This document shows positions 57,764 through 64,000 of a DNA stretch of 64,000 bases, piece after piece. Under the pieces are notes generated by a model. The model searched no databases and had not been told where the DNA came from. It saw nothing but the letters and a program-made list of their open reading frames with translations. Each line of letters starts with the position of its first letter. Positions within the stretch are counted from its first letter, which is position 1. Where the stretch lies: IMG/VR virus record IMGVR_UViG_3300025154_000006, positions 19,469-83,468 of that record; one strand, given 5' to 3'. This stretch comes from a virus. The translations under genes were made by a program, and so were the position numbers.

Positions 57764-57766
57764 GCC

Positions 57767-58111
57767 ATGAATGTACTAAAAGAAATCCAAAAGTTACTGA
57801 ACTATCTATATAATGACGAGAAGAAAAGTTGGGAAGAAGAGAATTGTCCAAAAGATCATACTTTCTTAACTGTGCAGAAAGTTTGGGCTTTTGTAAATAA
57901 ACCGTATCAAGTTATCGCTTTTCATAAGCGCGGAGTGTTCGAGCAGGCATTTAGCGATGATCTAAATATGCTTATGTTGGACATGGATAACATTGAAGAT
58001 AATCTTTGTCCTAAGTGTCGTGACCCGCTTGTTGATTATAAATGCAAGTTCTGTCAAATTGATTGGTCCAACTGGTCATATCAACAAATTGTAAACAAAT
58101 TAAACTCGTAA
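57767..58111 (+). CDS. C-terminal zinc-ribbon protein (114 aa)
   Basis: AAAGGAGACTAAGCC upstream. N-terminal helical part; residues 85-105 LCPKCRDPLVDYKCKFCQ give two C-x2-C pairs, one zinc ribbon. Unknown role. Confidence 0.6.
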   Translation: MNVLKEIQKLLNYLYNDEKKSWEEENCPKDHTFLTVQKVWAFVNKPYQVIAFHKRGVFEQAFSDDLNMLMLDMDNIEDNLCPKCRDPLVDYKCKFCQIDWSNWSYQQIVNKLNS

Positions 58112-58129
58112 TTTTCACCAAAATAGCAC

Positions 58130-58149
58130 TTTTCACCATTTGGTGAAAA
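58130..58149. other. 20-bp perfect palindrome
   Basis: TTTTCACCATTTGGTGAAAA, with an extra TTTTCACCA half at 58112-58120, in the short gap before 58163. It could be a hairpin or an operator; unlike the 15-bp family in sequence. Confidence 0.6.
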
Positions 58150-58162
58150 TAGGAGAAACAGA

Positions 58163-58528
58163 ATGATACAAGAACCTAAACTCATTATGCTTGACCTAAT
58201 AGCACTATCTGTTTGCGAAACAGTTGCAGAATTTATTCAACACTGGTATAGCGAGGAGCAAAAAGCACAACATTTTGAGGATTTATTCCGCGCCGAACTT
58301 GGTGGCTGGCTCGGGATTGCTACTTTCCATATTGAAATATGCGTTTATCTGGAACAGACAGTATTTAATGCTGGTGGCTGGAAAGAAATAACTACGGTTT
58401 TTGACGAGTTAATTGGTTCTGTGATTACCTTTATCTTTAATGCTATGTCGTCTAGCGCCAATACAGATACTCTAAAAAGACGAACAGAAGATTATATTCA
58501 ACAACTAATCAAAAAGGAGATAGAATGA
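58163..58528 (+). CDS. hypothetical protein (121 aa)
   Basis: TAGGAGAAACAGA upstream. Helical throughout (ETVAEFIQHWYSEEQKAQHF, DTLKRRTEDYIQQLIKK). Overlaps the next start by 4 bp. No family. Confidence 0.55.
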   Translation: MIQEPKLIMLDLIALSVCETVAEFIQHWYSEEQKAQHFEDLFRAELGGWLGIATFHIEICVYLEQTVFNAGGWKEITTVFDELIGSVITFIFNAMSSSANTDTLKRRTEDYIQQLIKKEIE

Positions 58529-58794
58529 GTGGCATTCCAGAAGAACAAGATCATTTACCACACGATAAAGACTGTAAAGATCGAGAGAATTGTAATTGCG
58601 ATCATGTTATTTGTGGAGATTGTTGTTGGGAATGCAATCCTCCTAAAATTGGTAAATGTGTTGAATGTGGCCTAGAGCGCGAACTTGACAAGATTGACTA
58701 TTGCGCTGATTGTACTAGATTGATAGAAAGAGAGCGCGAAACGGGACGCTGTGGACATTGTGGGCGATTACTTTTAGAATGTAATTGTGACTAA
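58525..58794 (+). CDS. Cys-rich multi-zinc protein (89 aa)
   Basis: ATGA coupling. About sixteen Cys in 89 residues in C-x2-C pairs (ICGDCCWEC, KCVECGLE, YCADCTR, RCGHCGRLL, ECNCD), suggesting two or three zinc sites. Possible RNA polymerase- or nucleic-acid-binding role; unproven. Confidence 0.65.
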   Translation: MSGIPEEQDHLPHDKDCKDRENCNCDHVICGDCCWECNPPKIGKCVECGLERELDKIDYCADCTRLIERERETGRCGHCGRLLLECNCD

Positions 58795-58796
58795 AA

Positions 58797-58811
58797 GTTT
58801 GCACTGCGAAA
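58797..58811. repeat. 15-bp palindrome copy 21 (degenerate)
   Basis: GTTTGCACTGCGAAA, two mismatches, 9 bp upstream of the -35 box at 58821. Confidence 0.7.
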
Positions 58812-58820
58812 AACTGCTTA

Positions 58821-58848
58821 TTGACAATTTCCCATAAAGAGATAAAAT
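58821..58848 (+). promoter_or_regulatory. sigma70-type promoter
   Basis: TTGACA, 16-bp spacer, TAAAAT, ahead of the 58950 gene, with about 95 nt of leader. Confidence 0.8.
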
Positions 58849-58905
58849 TGTCTTGAGATTGCAATGTTCCAAAACACTAAAACAATTCATATTTTTGCCT
58901 ATTCT

Positions 58906-58922
58906 CTCTTGTAAAACAAGAG
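58906..58922 (+). other. leader hairpin
   Basis: CTCTTGT/ACAAGAG, 7-bp stem and 3-nt loop, followed by GAGTTTTG in the leader of the 58950 gene. May be an attenuator. Confidence 0.4.
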
Positions 58923-58949
58923 GAGTTTTGTCGTAGAGGAGAGTAATAC

Positions 58950-60023
58950 GTGACGCTACCTAAGTGGATTTTAAATCCTGACGATCCAAAGGCCGTTGAT
59001 TGGGCGGTAGCAGATCTAACGGCTTATTTCCATACCAAGATTATGGATGAGATCAATGAGATTGCCAAGAAAGAAGGACGTCCGGTAAAAGAGATCAAAG
59101 ATCTAACTAAACCCGAGAAGATGCGAATGCTCGCTCAGGCTATGCTTAGGGCAACTACGCAAGCGGGAAAGAACTCAGAACTGATTGAGCGAGCCTTCAA
59201 GCGAATTGCTTATAAAGCTATGCGATTACAGGCACACTACGAAGATAACGAAAGCACGTTCGAGGAATTTCTCGTAAACCGCTTGGGAGAAGTTCGCACT
59301 AAGGGCAGTTTATCGGAAGTTAGATTTATGTTGGAATTATTGGCCACGTTTGAAGATGCTGGAAACGTAGAATTCGTAGATAATCTCTTCAAAAGTGGAA
59401 AAAACTTTGCCAAATTTACTAAGGCAATTCCATACTTGCGAGAAAAACATAATGCCGTTGTTGTGATACAAGAACGTTCCAAAATCTTTCTTTCTGATCT
59501 AACAAAAGAGTTGTCTGTTCTTTCCCACGAAAAGAATAAAGCTAGTAAAGAAGAAGTTCCCGAAATTGAGAAGAAAATTGAGAAAAAGACTAAGGAACTT
59601 GAGAAAGATAAAAAAGAACACGAGAAAGCGCTAGGTGGTTTACAGAAAGAACTCGCGGATAGTCTATTTACCGCCGTAAGTCTTACCCACAATCCGCGCA
59701 TTGACGCTACTGGACCCCAGGGAATATCTAGGTTACTTCACCAGGGAATAAAAGTAAACGAAAAAGGAGAACTTGAGAAGGTTCCAGAAGAATTATTGCC
59801 ACTTACGCTAGTGGGCAAGCTTACTATTGAGAAAGTGTATGTCAATAACCATGTGGCTTTTGTCATTTCGGCACCTATGGACTTAGAGCGCGAAGTAGAA
59901 AGAGCAGTACGGAAATTTTCTGATATTCAGGTTACAGACGTAAAAGTTGTAATAAATTCTTTGATACGTGAGAGCAAAACGGAGAAATACTATAATGTGC
60001 AAAACTCAAGTTCGTCTGAATGA
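58950..60023 (+). CDS. hypothetical coiled-coil protein (357 aa)
   Basis: GTG start after GAGGAGAGTAATAC, behind its own promoter. Helical N-terminal region (residues 1-150), a coiled coil at about 185-230 (EEVPEIEKKIEKKTKELEKD), then a beta-containing C-terminal region (LTLVGKLTIEKVYVNNHV). Size and own promoter suggest an important early or replication gene, but no motif identifies it. An eroded palindrome half is at 59290. Confidence 0.6.
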   Translation: MTLPKWILNPDDPKAVDWAVADLTAYFHTKIMDEINEIAKKEGRPVKEIKDLTKPEKMRMLAQAMLRATTQAGKNSELIERAFKRIAYKAMRLQAHYEDNESTFEEFLVNRLGEVRTKGSLSEVRFMLELLATFEDAGNVEFVDNLFKSGKNFAKFTKAIPYLREKHNAVVVIQERSKIFLSDLTKELSVLSHEKNKASKEEVPEIEKKIEKKTKELEKDKKEHEKALGGLQKELADSLFTAVSLTHNPRIDATGPQGISRLLHQGIKVNEKGELEKVPEELLPLTLVGKLTIEKVYVNNHVAFVISAPMDLEREVERAVRKFSDIQVTDVKVVINSLIRESKTEKYYNVQNSSSSE

Positions 60024-60348
60024 TATTACCCTTGTTACCGAAATCAATGGAGTTATTTTAGAGATTGCTTTTTTCGTGAACTATCCGTGGAAAAATGGTG
60101 TAGTTTATGTCAAAGATGCAGAAGAAAAGACCTTCCGTAGCGATCTAGCGCTTGTTTTAGAGGAGAAAAATGTTAGAGAGTATGTACTAGGCACTCATTT
60201 TGGTATTTCAACAAGTAATTACCACGATCTTACTAATAGAGAATTTGATTGGATCAAAGAAATGGTTGCTTTCTATGAAAGGAAACCAAATATTATTTTT
60301 AATATAGACATGCTTTTTCCAAGCCAGGAGACAAAATGTCACAAATAA
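59995..60348 (+). CDS. hypothetical protein (117 aa)
   Basis: ATG 59995 overlaps the upstream gene by 29 bp. Beta-rich (DITLVTEINGVILEIAFFV). Overlaps the next gene by 13 bp. No family. Confidence 0.5.
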   Translation: MCKTQVRLNDITLVTEINGVILEIAFFVNYPWKNGVVYVKDAEEKTFRSDLALVLEEKNVREYVLGTHFGISTSNYHDLTNREFDWIKEMVAFYERKPNIIFNIDMLFPSQETKCHK

Positions 60349-60605
60349 TTGATCCTTTTATTTATATTGCAAAGTTAGTCGGTGCAGAATGGGAAATAAA
60401 TGCTGGTTGTTTTTATGAAGAGAAATGTTATTATCTGATTGCCCAGGGCCACGGGCAAAGACTATTTGGTAAAGGTAATGATCTAATCCATGCTTTTATT
60501 GATATGAAAGAGAAGATCGAGGCTTGGAAACACGAACAAGAAGAACTTGATTATAAAGACGAACAAGATACTCGGGAATCGTTGCTTGTTGGAATGCATC
60601 CATAG
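60336..60605 (+). CDS. hypothetical protein (89 aa)
   Basis: CCAGGAGACAAA upstream. Mixed alpha/beta first part, acidic helical tail (EKIEAWKHEQEELDYKDEQD). No family. Confidence 0.55.
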   Translation: MSQIIDPFIYIAKLVGAEWEINAGCFYEEKCYYLIAQGHGQRLFGKGNDLIHAFIDMKEKIEAWKHEQEELDYKDEQDTRESLLVGMHP

Positions 60606-60613
60606 GAGGAAAA

Positions 60614-60826
60614 ATGAATGATGTTTTTAGCAACCTTATAGAAATGGCAAGAACTGGCGATACTTATAAAGCAGCGCAGTCTTATTCTGTTCTTATGAAC
60701 TTGCCCATACAGGAATGTCTAGAAACGATGAACAATATTCGTAAAACATTCCAAAAAGTTCGTATTGCAAATAAAGACGAGCAATTAGACAATTCAGATC
60801 AACAGGAGATAAACGATGGAAATTAA
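60614..60826 (+). CDS. small helical protein (70 aa)
   Basis: TAGGAGGAAAA upstream. Helical (MNDVFSNLIEMARTGD). A short ATG frame at 60815-60841 (MEIKELQKE) overlaps its end and is probably a remnant. GTTCGTATTGCAAAT at 60758 may be an eroded palindrome. Confidence 0.55.
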   Translation: MNDVFSNLIEMARTGDTYKAAQSYSVLMNLPIQECLETMNNIRKTFQKVRIANKDEQLDNSDQQEINDGN

Positions 60827-60854
60827 AGAATTACAAAAAGAATAGGAGGCTAGA

Positions 60855-61457
60855 ATGAACGAAGCATCTGTACGATTGGCTTTACACCACGCCTTGCAAT
60901 GGAGAGGATACTGGCCTAAACACGATAGCGATGGACGCAAATACCCTGTACCATGCGTAAAGTGTCATCGCGTGAATTGGCTTATGGTAACGCCAGAGAT
61001 CAAAGGTTTGCCAGACACCAATGGTCGTCATCCGCGGTTTCCTTCTCCACTGATTGAAGTCAAGGCGGTAAAAGCCACCGAACGATCCTTTGCTTTCAAT
61101 TCTATTACTCCCGAACAAAGAGAGTATTTGTCTGCCTGGGCAAAAGAAGGTGGCGGTAGTTATCTTTGTCTAGGTAAGATTGTGCCTATGGGAAGCAAAG
61201 AAAAGATACGCCAAATTTTAGTTATCCCTTGGTTGGAATGGCTAAAAATTGAGGATAATTATGACAAAAGTATTCCCTGGGATTATGCTCTTTACGAAAA
61301 GCAACCATCTCTACCACGGCAAAGCGATTTTATGAGTTTGGTATTCTCATGGTGGCATTTAGTTCGCACTGCGAACGAATGGCATTTTCCTGACGATCAT
61401 CCGCTTTCGGTTATACCTGAAATCGAAACGCCGTTTTTCAAGAAAGGCAAATTATGA
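60855..61457 (+). CDS. RecU/VRR-type nuclease-like protein (200 aa)
   Basis: IEVKAVKATERSFAFNSITPEQREYLSAW near residue 56 matches the catalytic strand and following helix (E-x-K with downstream S-F-x-F and Q) of Holliday-junction resolvases of RecU type and related VRR-Nuc proteins. A C-x2-C near residue 35 (PCVKCHR) is an added zinc half-site. Likely resolves recombination or replication junctions. TAGGAGGCTAGA upstream; palindrome copy 22 encodes VRTANEW. Confidence 0.65.
   Translation: MNEASVRLALHHALQWRGYWPKHDSDGRKYPVPCVKCHRVNWLMVTPEIKGLPDTNGRHPRFPSPLIEVKAVKATERSFAFNSITPEQREYLSAWAKEGGGSYLCLGKIVPMGSKEKIRQILVIPWLEWLKIEDNYDKSIPWDYALYEKQPSLPRQSDFMSLVFSWWHLVRTANEWHFPDDHPLSVIPEIETPFFKKGKL
61362..61376. 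repeat. 15-bp palindrome copy 22
   Basis: Perfect GTTCGCACTGCGAAC inside the nuclease gene. Confidence 0.85.
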
Positions 61458-62134
61458 CTAGTGGAATTTATCAAATAAAGAATAAGGTAAACAATAAGAT
61501 ATATATTGGCCAAGCCATCAACTTAAGTAAAAGAAAAGCCGAACATTGGAGTTGCCTGCGAGGTAAATACCATTACAATTCTCATCTACAGCGTGCCTGG
61601 GATAAATACGGCGAAGAAAATTTTAGATTTATAATATTGCTTTGTTGCGAATCGGCAGAATTGTCTTATTATGAACAAGTGTTGGTAAATTTATTAAATC
61701 CGAAATATAATATTCAAAAAGAGTGTACAACTAGTCCGTTAGGAACAAAACTTTCCAAAGAACACAAGGCAAAAATCTCAAAAAGCCTTAAGGGAATTAA
61801 GCGCTCTCAACAAACTAGAGAAAAAATTTCAAGATGTCGTAAAGGAATAATATTTTCAGATGAACATAAGAGGCACTTACGTGAAAATCATGTCGGTAAT
61901 TTAGGTAAGCATTGTTCTGAAGAAACAATACAAAAAATGGCCCTTGCTCAGAAAGGCGACAAGAATCACATGTTTGGTAAACATATTTCCGAGGAGCATA
62001 AACAAAAAATATCAATGTCTAACAAAGGTAACAAAAGGTTACTGGGATATAAACAATCGGATGAACACAGAAGACATATATCAGAATCTATGTTAGCGAG
62101 ACAAAATGAAACCAGAACCCAAGAAGATACATAG
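61454..62134 (+). CDS. GIY-YIG homing endonuclease with NUMOD3 repeats (226 aa)
   Basis: GIYQIKNKVNNKIYIGQAI is the catalytic motif, then R (LSKRKAEHW) and E (YYEQVLVNLLNPKYN). Repeats of the type S-x-E-H-x-x-K-I-S from residue 95 match NUMOD3. Paralogue of the minus-strand enzyme at 39814. Begins in an ATGA overlap, overlaps the next gene by 29 bp. Confidence 0.85.
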   Translation: MTSGIYQIKNKVNNKIYIGQAINLSKRKAEHWSCLRGKYHYNSHLQRAWDKYGEENFRFIILLCCESAELSYYEQVLVNLLNPKYNIQKECTTSPLGTKLSKEHKAKISKSLKGIKRSQQTREKISRCRKGIIFSDEHKRHLRENHVGNLGKHCSEETIQKMALAQKGDKNHMFGKHISEEHKQKISMSNKGNKRLLGYKQSDEHRRHISESMLARQNETRTQEDT

Positions 62135-62312
62135 AGCAAGGCGATCCGTAGAAGACCGATTGGAAAATATTGTTTATTCAGAAGCGCTTGTTGAATTTAT
62201 GACGGTTGGACACGATGTGGTTCTGCCTAAACAATTGCTTTTTCAACTTCTAAAACGCGCCTATGATATGGGCAAACGAGATACATTAAACAAACAAGGA
62301 GACATAAAATGA
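62106..62312 (+). CDS. small basic protein (68 aa)
   Basis: Starts inside the end of the endonuclease gene. Basic and helical (KPEPKKIHRARRSVEDRLEN). ATGA overlap with the next gene. No family. Confidence 0.5.
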   Translation: MKPEPKKIHRARRSVEDRLENIVYSEALVEFMTVGHDVVLPKQLLFQLLKRAYDMGKRDTLNKQGDIK

Positions 62313-62860
62313 CTAAGGTATATAATGTTGGCGATATGGTTTGGGTTGCGAATTTTAGAAGCGAAGAGATAAAAGTTCCGTGTCCGGTTTGCTATGGAAA
62401 TAAACACGTTGTTGTTGTTTTAGGAAATGGCGAAAAGGTTGAAGTAGAATGCGACTATTGCGGACATGGATTTGAAGGACTGCGTGGTTATGTTGTCGAG
62501 TATCAATATCTTCCAAGCGTTGAATACATTTCGATTACAGGCAAAGAAGTAAAAAAAACGCAAAAAGGTATTGAGATTGAATATAATCATCTTCTTTCTG
62601 GTGAATATGGTCATAGTTATAGCAGTATGCGCTTAAAGGATATTTTTGATACAGAAGAAGAAGCGCATCAATTTGCCATAGAAAAAGCAGAGAAATACCA
62701 ATCGGAACAAGACAACAAAATCAAATATAAAAACGAGAAAAGTTATACCTGGAATGCTGGTTATCATATGCGAGAAGCAAAATCAAAACAGCACGATGCC
62801 GAATATCATCTTAAAAAAGCACAACTTTGTAAACAGAAATCTAAGTCTGATCAACCTTAA
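62309..62860 (+). CDS. zinc-finger hypothetical protein (183 aa)
   Basis: VPCPVCYGNKHVV near residue 23 and VECDYCGHGFEG near 48 give two C-x2-C pairs, a DnaJ-like zinc finger pattern. The C-terminal third is helical and Lys-rich (KKAQLCKQKSKSDQ). AAGGAGACATAAA upstream. Confidence 0.6.
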   Translation: MTKVYNVGDMVWVANFRSEEIKVPCPVCYGNKHVVVVLGNGEKVEVECDYCGHGFEGLRGYVVEYQYLPSVEYISITGKEVKKTQKGIEIEYNHLLSGEYGHSYSSMRLKDIFDTEEEAHQFAIEKAEKYQSEQDNKIKYKNEKSYTWNAGYHMREAKSKQHDAEYHLKKAQLCKQKSKSDQP

Positions 62861-62897
62861 TCCATAAACCAAACCATATATCATAAGGAGATATACA

Positions 62898-63887
62898 ATG
62901 AGTGACAATATTTACGGCCAAAATATTTATAGTCATAAGGAAGAAATGTGGCACAAGAAGGGGACTGTTGGACAAGACGACGAACGCGCGGAAGAAGTTT
63001 ATGGTCGCATGACTCCAGTTATCTTTGAACAACGTCCGTTTTCAATTACCCTGGGTGGACAAAGTGTTGAAAGTGGCGATCTTGGTATTGTTCGTACTTC
63101 TGATACCGAAGTCCTGGTTGGTATCACTAAGGGTCGTTACAATCTTACTCAACCATTAACCTATTGCCAGATGTTTGATGCTAACGTTCAACAACCCGTA
63201 GAAACACTTGGGTTTTTGGGGACTAAAGCAGACAAGATGTTTTTGACTTGGAAATTGCCAAAGATTGATGTTCATGGTGATAAAGTTGAAAACTTTGGCT
63301 TCATCGCCACAGGTTTTGATGGGCGATTTGGTGAACATCTGTTTGTTACCCATGTTCGGGTAGTTTGTAATAATACCTGGAATGCGGCAATTGGTGACGG
63401 CAAGTCTGCTTTGTATAACGGAAAGCATAGCGATACCAACCATGAGCGCAACTTGGCTTTATGGATGGAGTTTGTTCAACGTGATGCCGAAGAACACGTA
63501 ATGATTTATCAGAAGTTGTTCCGCAAACTTGAAGAAGTTTCTGTTTCAAAAGATAACGCTCGCACTATCTTCGAGAATGTTTATCCCTATACTGGCGATG
63601 GAATGACTTATGGCCCACAGGTGCTTATTGACGAGGGCGCCAAGCGCGACCAAGAATTCAATATGAAGCAGGGAGAAAGTCGCAACTTGGCCATGGAATT
63701 ATTCTGTGGTAAAGGAACTGAGATTAACACTACTGCTTGGGGTGTTTTCAATGCCGTTACCGAAGCAGAAAATCACTGCAAGAAATCTAAGAAAGATACG
63801 ACTGCCAGCATTTTACTAGGCAGCAGGGCAGCAATCATGGATCGGGCAATGGCGGTAGTCTTAGACTTCGCAGATCATCGAGACTAA
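62898..63887 (+). CDS. DUF932 protein (329 aa)
   Basis: Strong match in layout to DUF932 phage/plasmid-like proteins: early MWHKKGTVG, VGITKGRYNLTQPLTYCQMF, GRFGEHLFVTHVRVVCNNTWNAA and the late MDRAMAVVLDF. Members are common in phages and conjugative elements; the function is unknown, thought linked to DNA metabolism. AAGGAGATATACA upstream. Confidence 0.8.
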   Translation: MSDNIYGQNIYSHKEEMWHKKGTVGQDDERAEEVYGRMTPVIFEQRPFSITLGGQSVESGDLGIVRTSDTEVLVGITKGRYNLTQPLTYCQMFDANVQQPVETLGFLGTKADKMFLTWKLPKIDVHGDKVENFGFIATGFDGRFGEHLFVTHVRVVCNNTWNAAIGDGKSALYNGKHSDTNHERNLALWMEFVQRDAEEHVMIYQKLFRKLEEVSVSKDNARTIFENVYPYTGDGMTYGPQVLIDEGAKRDQEFNMKQGESRNLAMELFCGKGTEINTTAWGVFNAVTEAENHCKKSKKDTTASILLGSRAAIMDRAMAVVLDFADHRD

Positions 63888-63888
63888 A

Positions 63889-64000
63889 ATGAAAAGTTAT
63901 TCTAAGAAATGGTTATCTTTACTTTATGAACTTGGTAAAGAAATTCGTAAACGTGGAGTAGAAAGACATAAAAACCATGGTTCATATTGGCGCCTAGTTC
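63889..64000 (+). CDS. partial CDS at window edge
   Basis: ATG 63889 starts MKSYSKKWLSLLYELGKEI; the frame stays open to the edge. Basic and helical so far. Confidence 0.5.
   Translation, partial: MKSYSKKWLSLLYELGKEIRKRGVERHKNHGSYWRLV

Noticed and set aside
59990-60023. C-terminal NSSSSE of the 58950 gene as a fourth member of the NSSSSSF set
   Set aside because: It lies at the wrong end of the protein, lacks the SF-TN context and arises where the next gene's start overlaps.
3427-61376. The 15-bp palindrome as a LexA box
   Set aside because: Common LexA sites have GAAC-N4-GTTC (Gram-positive) or GTTC-N7-GTTC (alphaproteobacteria). Here the order is GTTC-N7-GAAC, and copies in structural genes are not expected for SOS control.
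3427-61376. The palindrome as a CRISPR array
   Set aside because: Copies are kilobases apart with no regular spacers.
1-64000. tRNA or rRNA genes
   Set aside because: No cloverleaf with T-loop consensus was noticed by eye; a covariance search would be decisive.

Overview
The window is a segment of a tailed bacteriophage (Caudoviricetes) genome with siphovirus-style morphogenesis genes: large terminase, portal, scaffold, major capsid protein, tail tube, a very long tape measure, tail-tip and fibre genes and a GH25-type lysin. No integrase, repressor, tRNA or rRNA gene was recognised. Shine-Dalgarno sites are strong (AGGAG type) and base composition is moderate, with the capsid, tail-tube and 41-45 kb genes visibly GC-richer. 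The sequence does not fix the host; a GH25 lysin and an SPP1-like portal are most familiar from phages of Gram-positive-type hosts.

Layout. 1-1562 (+): small accessory genes. 1559-40880 (-): one long late block. Read in the direction of transcription (high to low coordinates) it holds two small genes and a GIY-YIG endonuclease, a glycosyltransferase/methyltransferase/lipoprotein module (33.4-39.2 kb), membrane and DUF5662-like genes, terminase, portal, scaffold, a major capsid gene split by a group I intron, head-tail and tail genes, a 2881-residue tape measure, tail tip, fibres, lysin, membrane (holin-like) proteins and an RNase H-fold exonuclease. 40881-41220 is a divergent control region. 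41221-45104 (+) is a run of tiny GC-rich genes separated by many hairpins and closed by a terminator. 45134-64000 (+) is a long run of small early/middle genes: KH-fold protein, nucleoside deoxyribosyltransferase-like protein, SSB, radical SAM protein, resolvase-like nuclease, a second GIY-YIG nuclease and a DUF932 protein.

Four things stand out. (1) A 15-bp palindrome, GTTCGCANTGCGAAC, occurs at least 22 times across the window, in genes and between them. Twice it sits 9-10 bp upstream of the -35 box of a near-consensus promoter, which suggests a phage-wide regulatory or DNA-organising site. (2) Positions 50230-53524 read as an array of integron gene cassettes with attC sites, including an m4C/m6A methyltransferase cassette broken by a TGA. 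A sigma70 promoter lies just upstream, no integron integrase is in view, and the palindrome is absent from this stretch. (3) A radical SAM/SPASM-like protein is followed at once by three different small proteins sharing the N-terminus K-I-x-x-SF(V/I)TNSSSSSF, an arrangement resembling a peptide-modification cluster. (4) The major capsid gene carries a 751-nt group I intron whose LAGLIDADG homing-endonuclease gene is on the opposite strand.

How the parts fit: the minus-strand block builds, decorates and releases the virion; the plus-strand blocks serve takeover, replication and recombination. The 15-bp palindrome spans both blocks and is the best candidate for a shared regulator or segregation signal.
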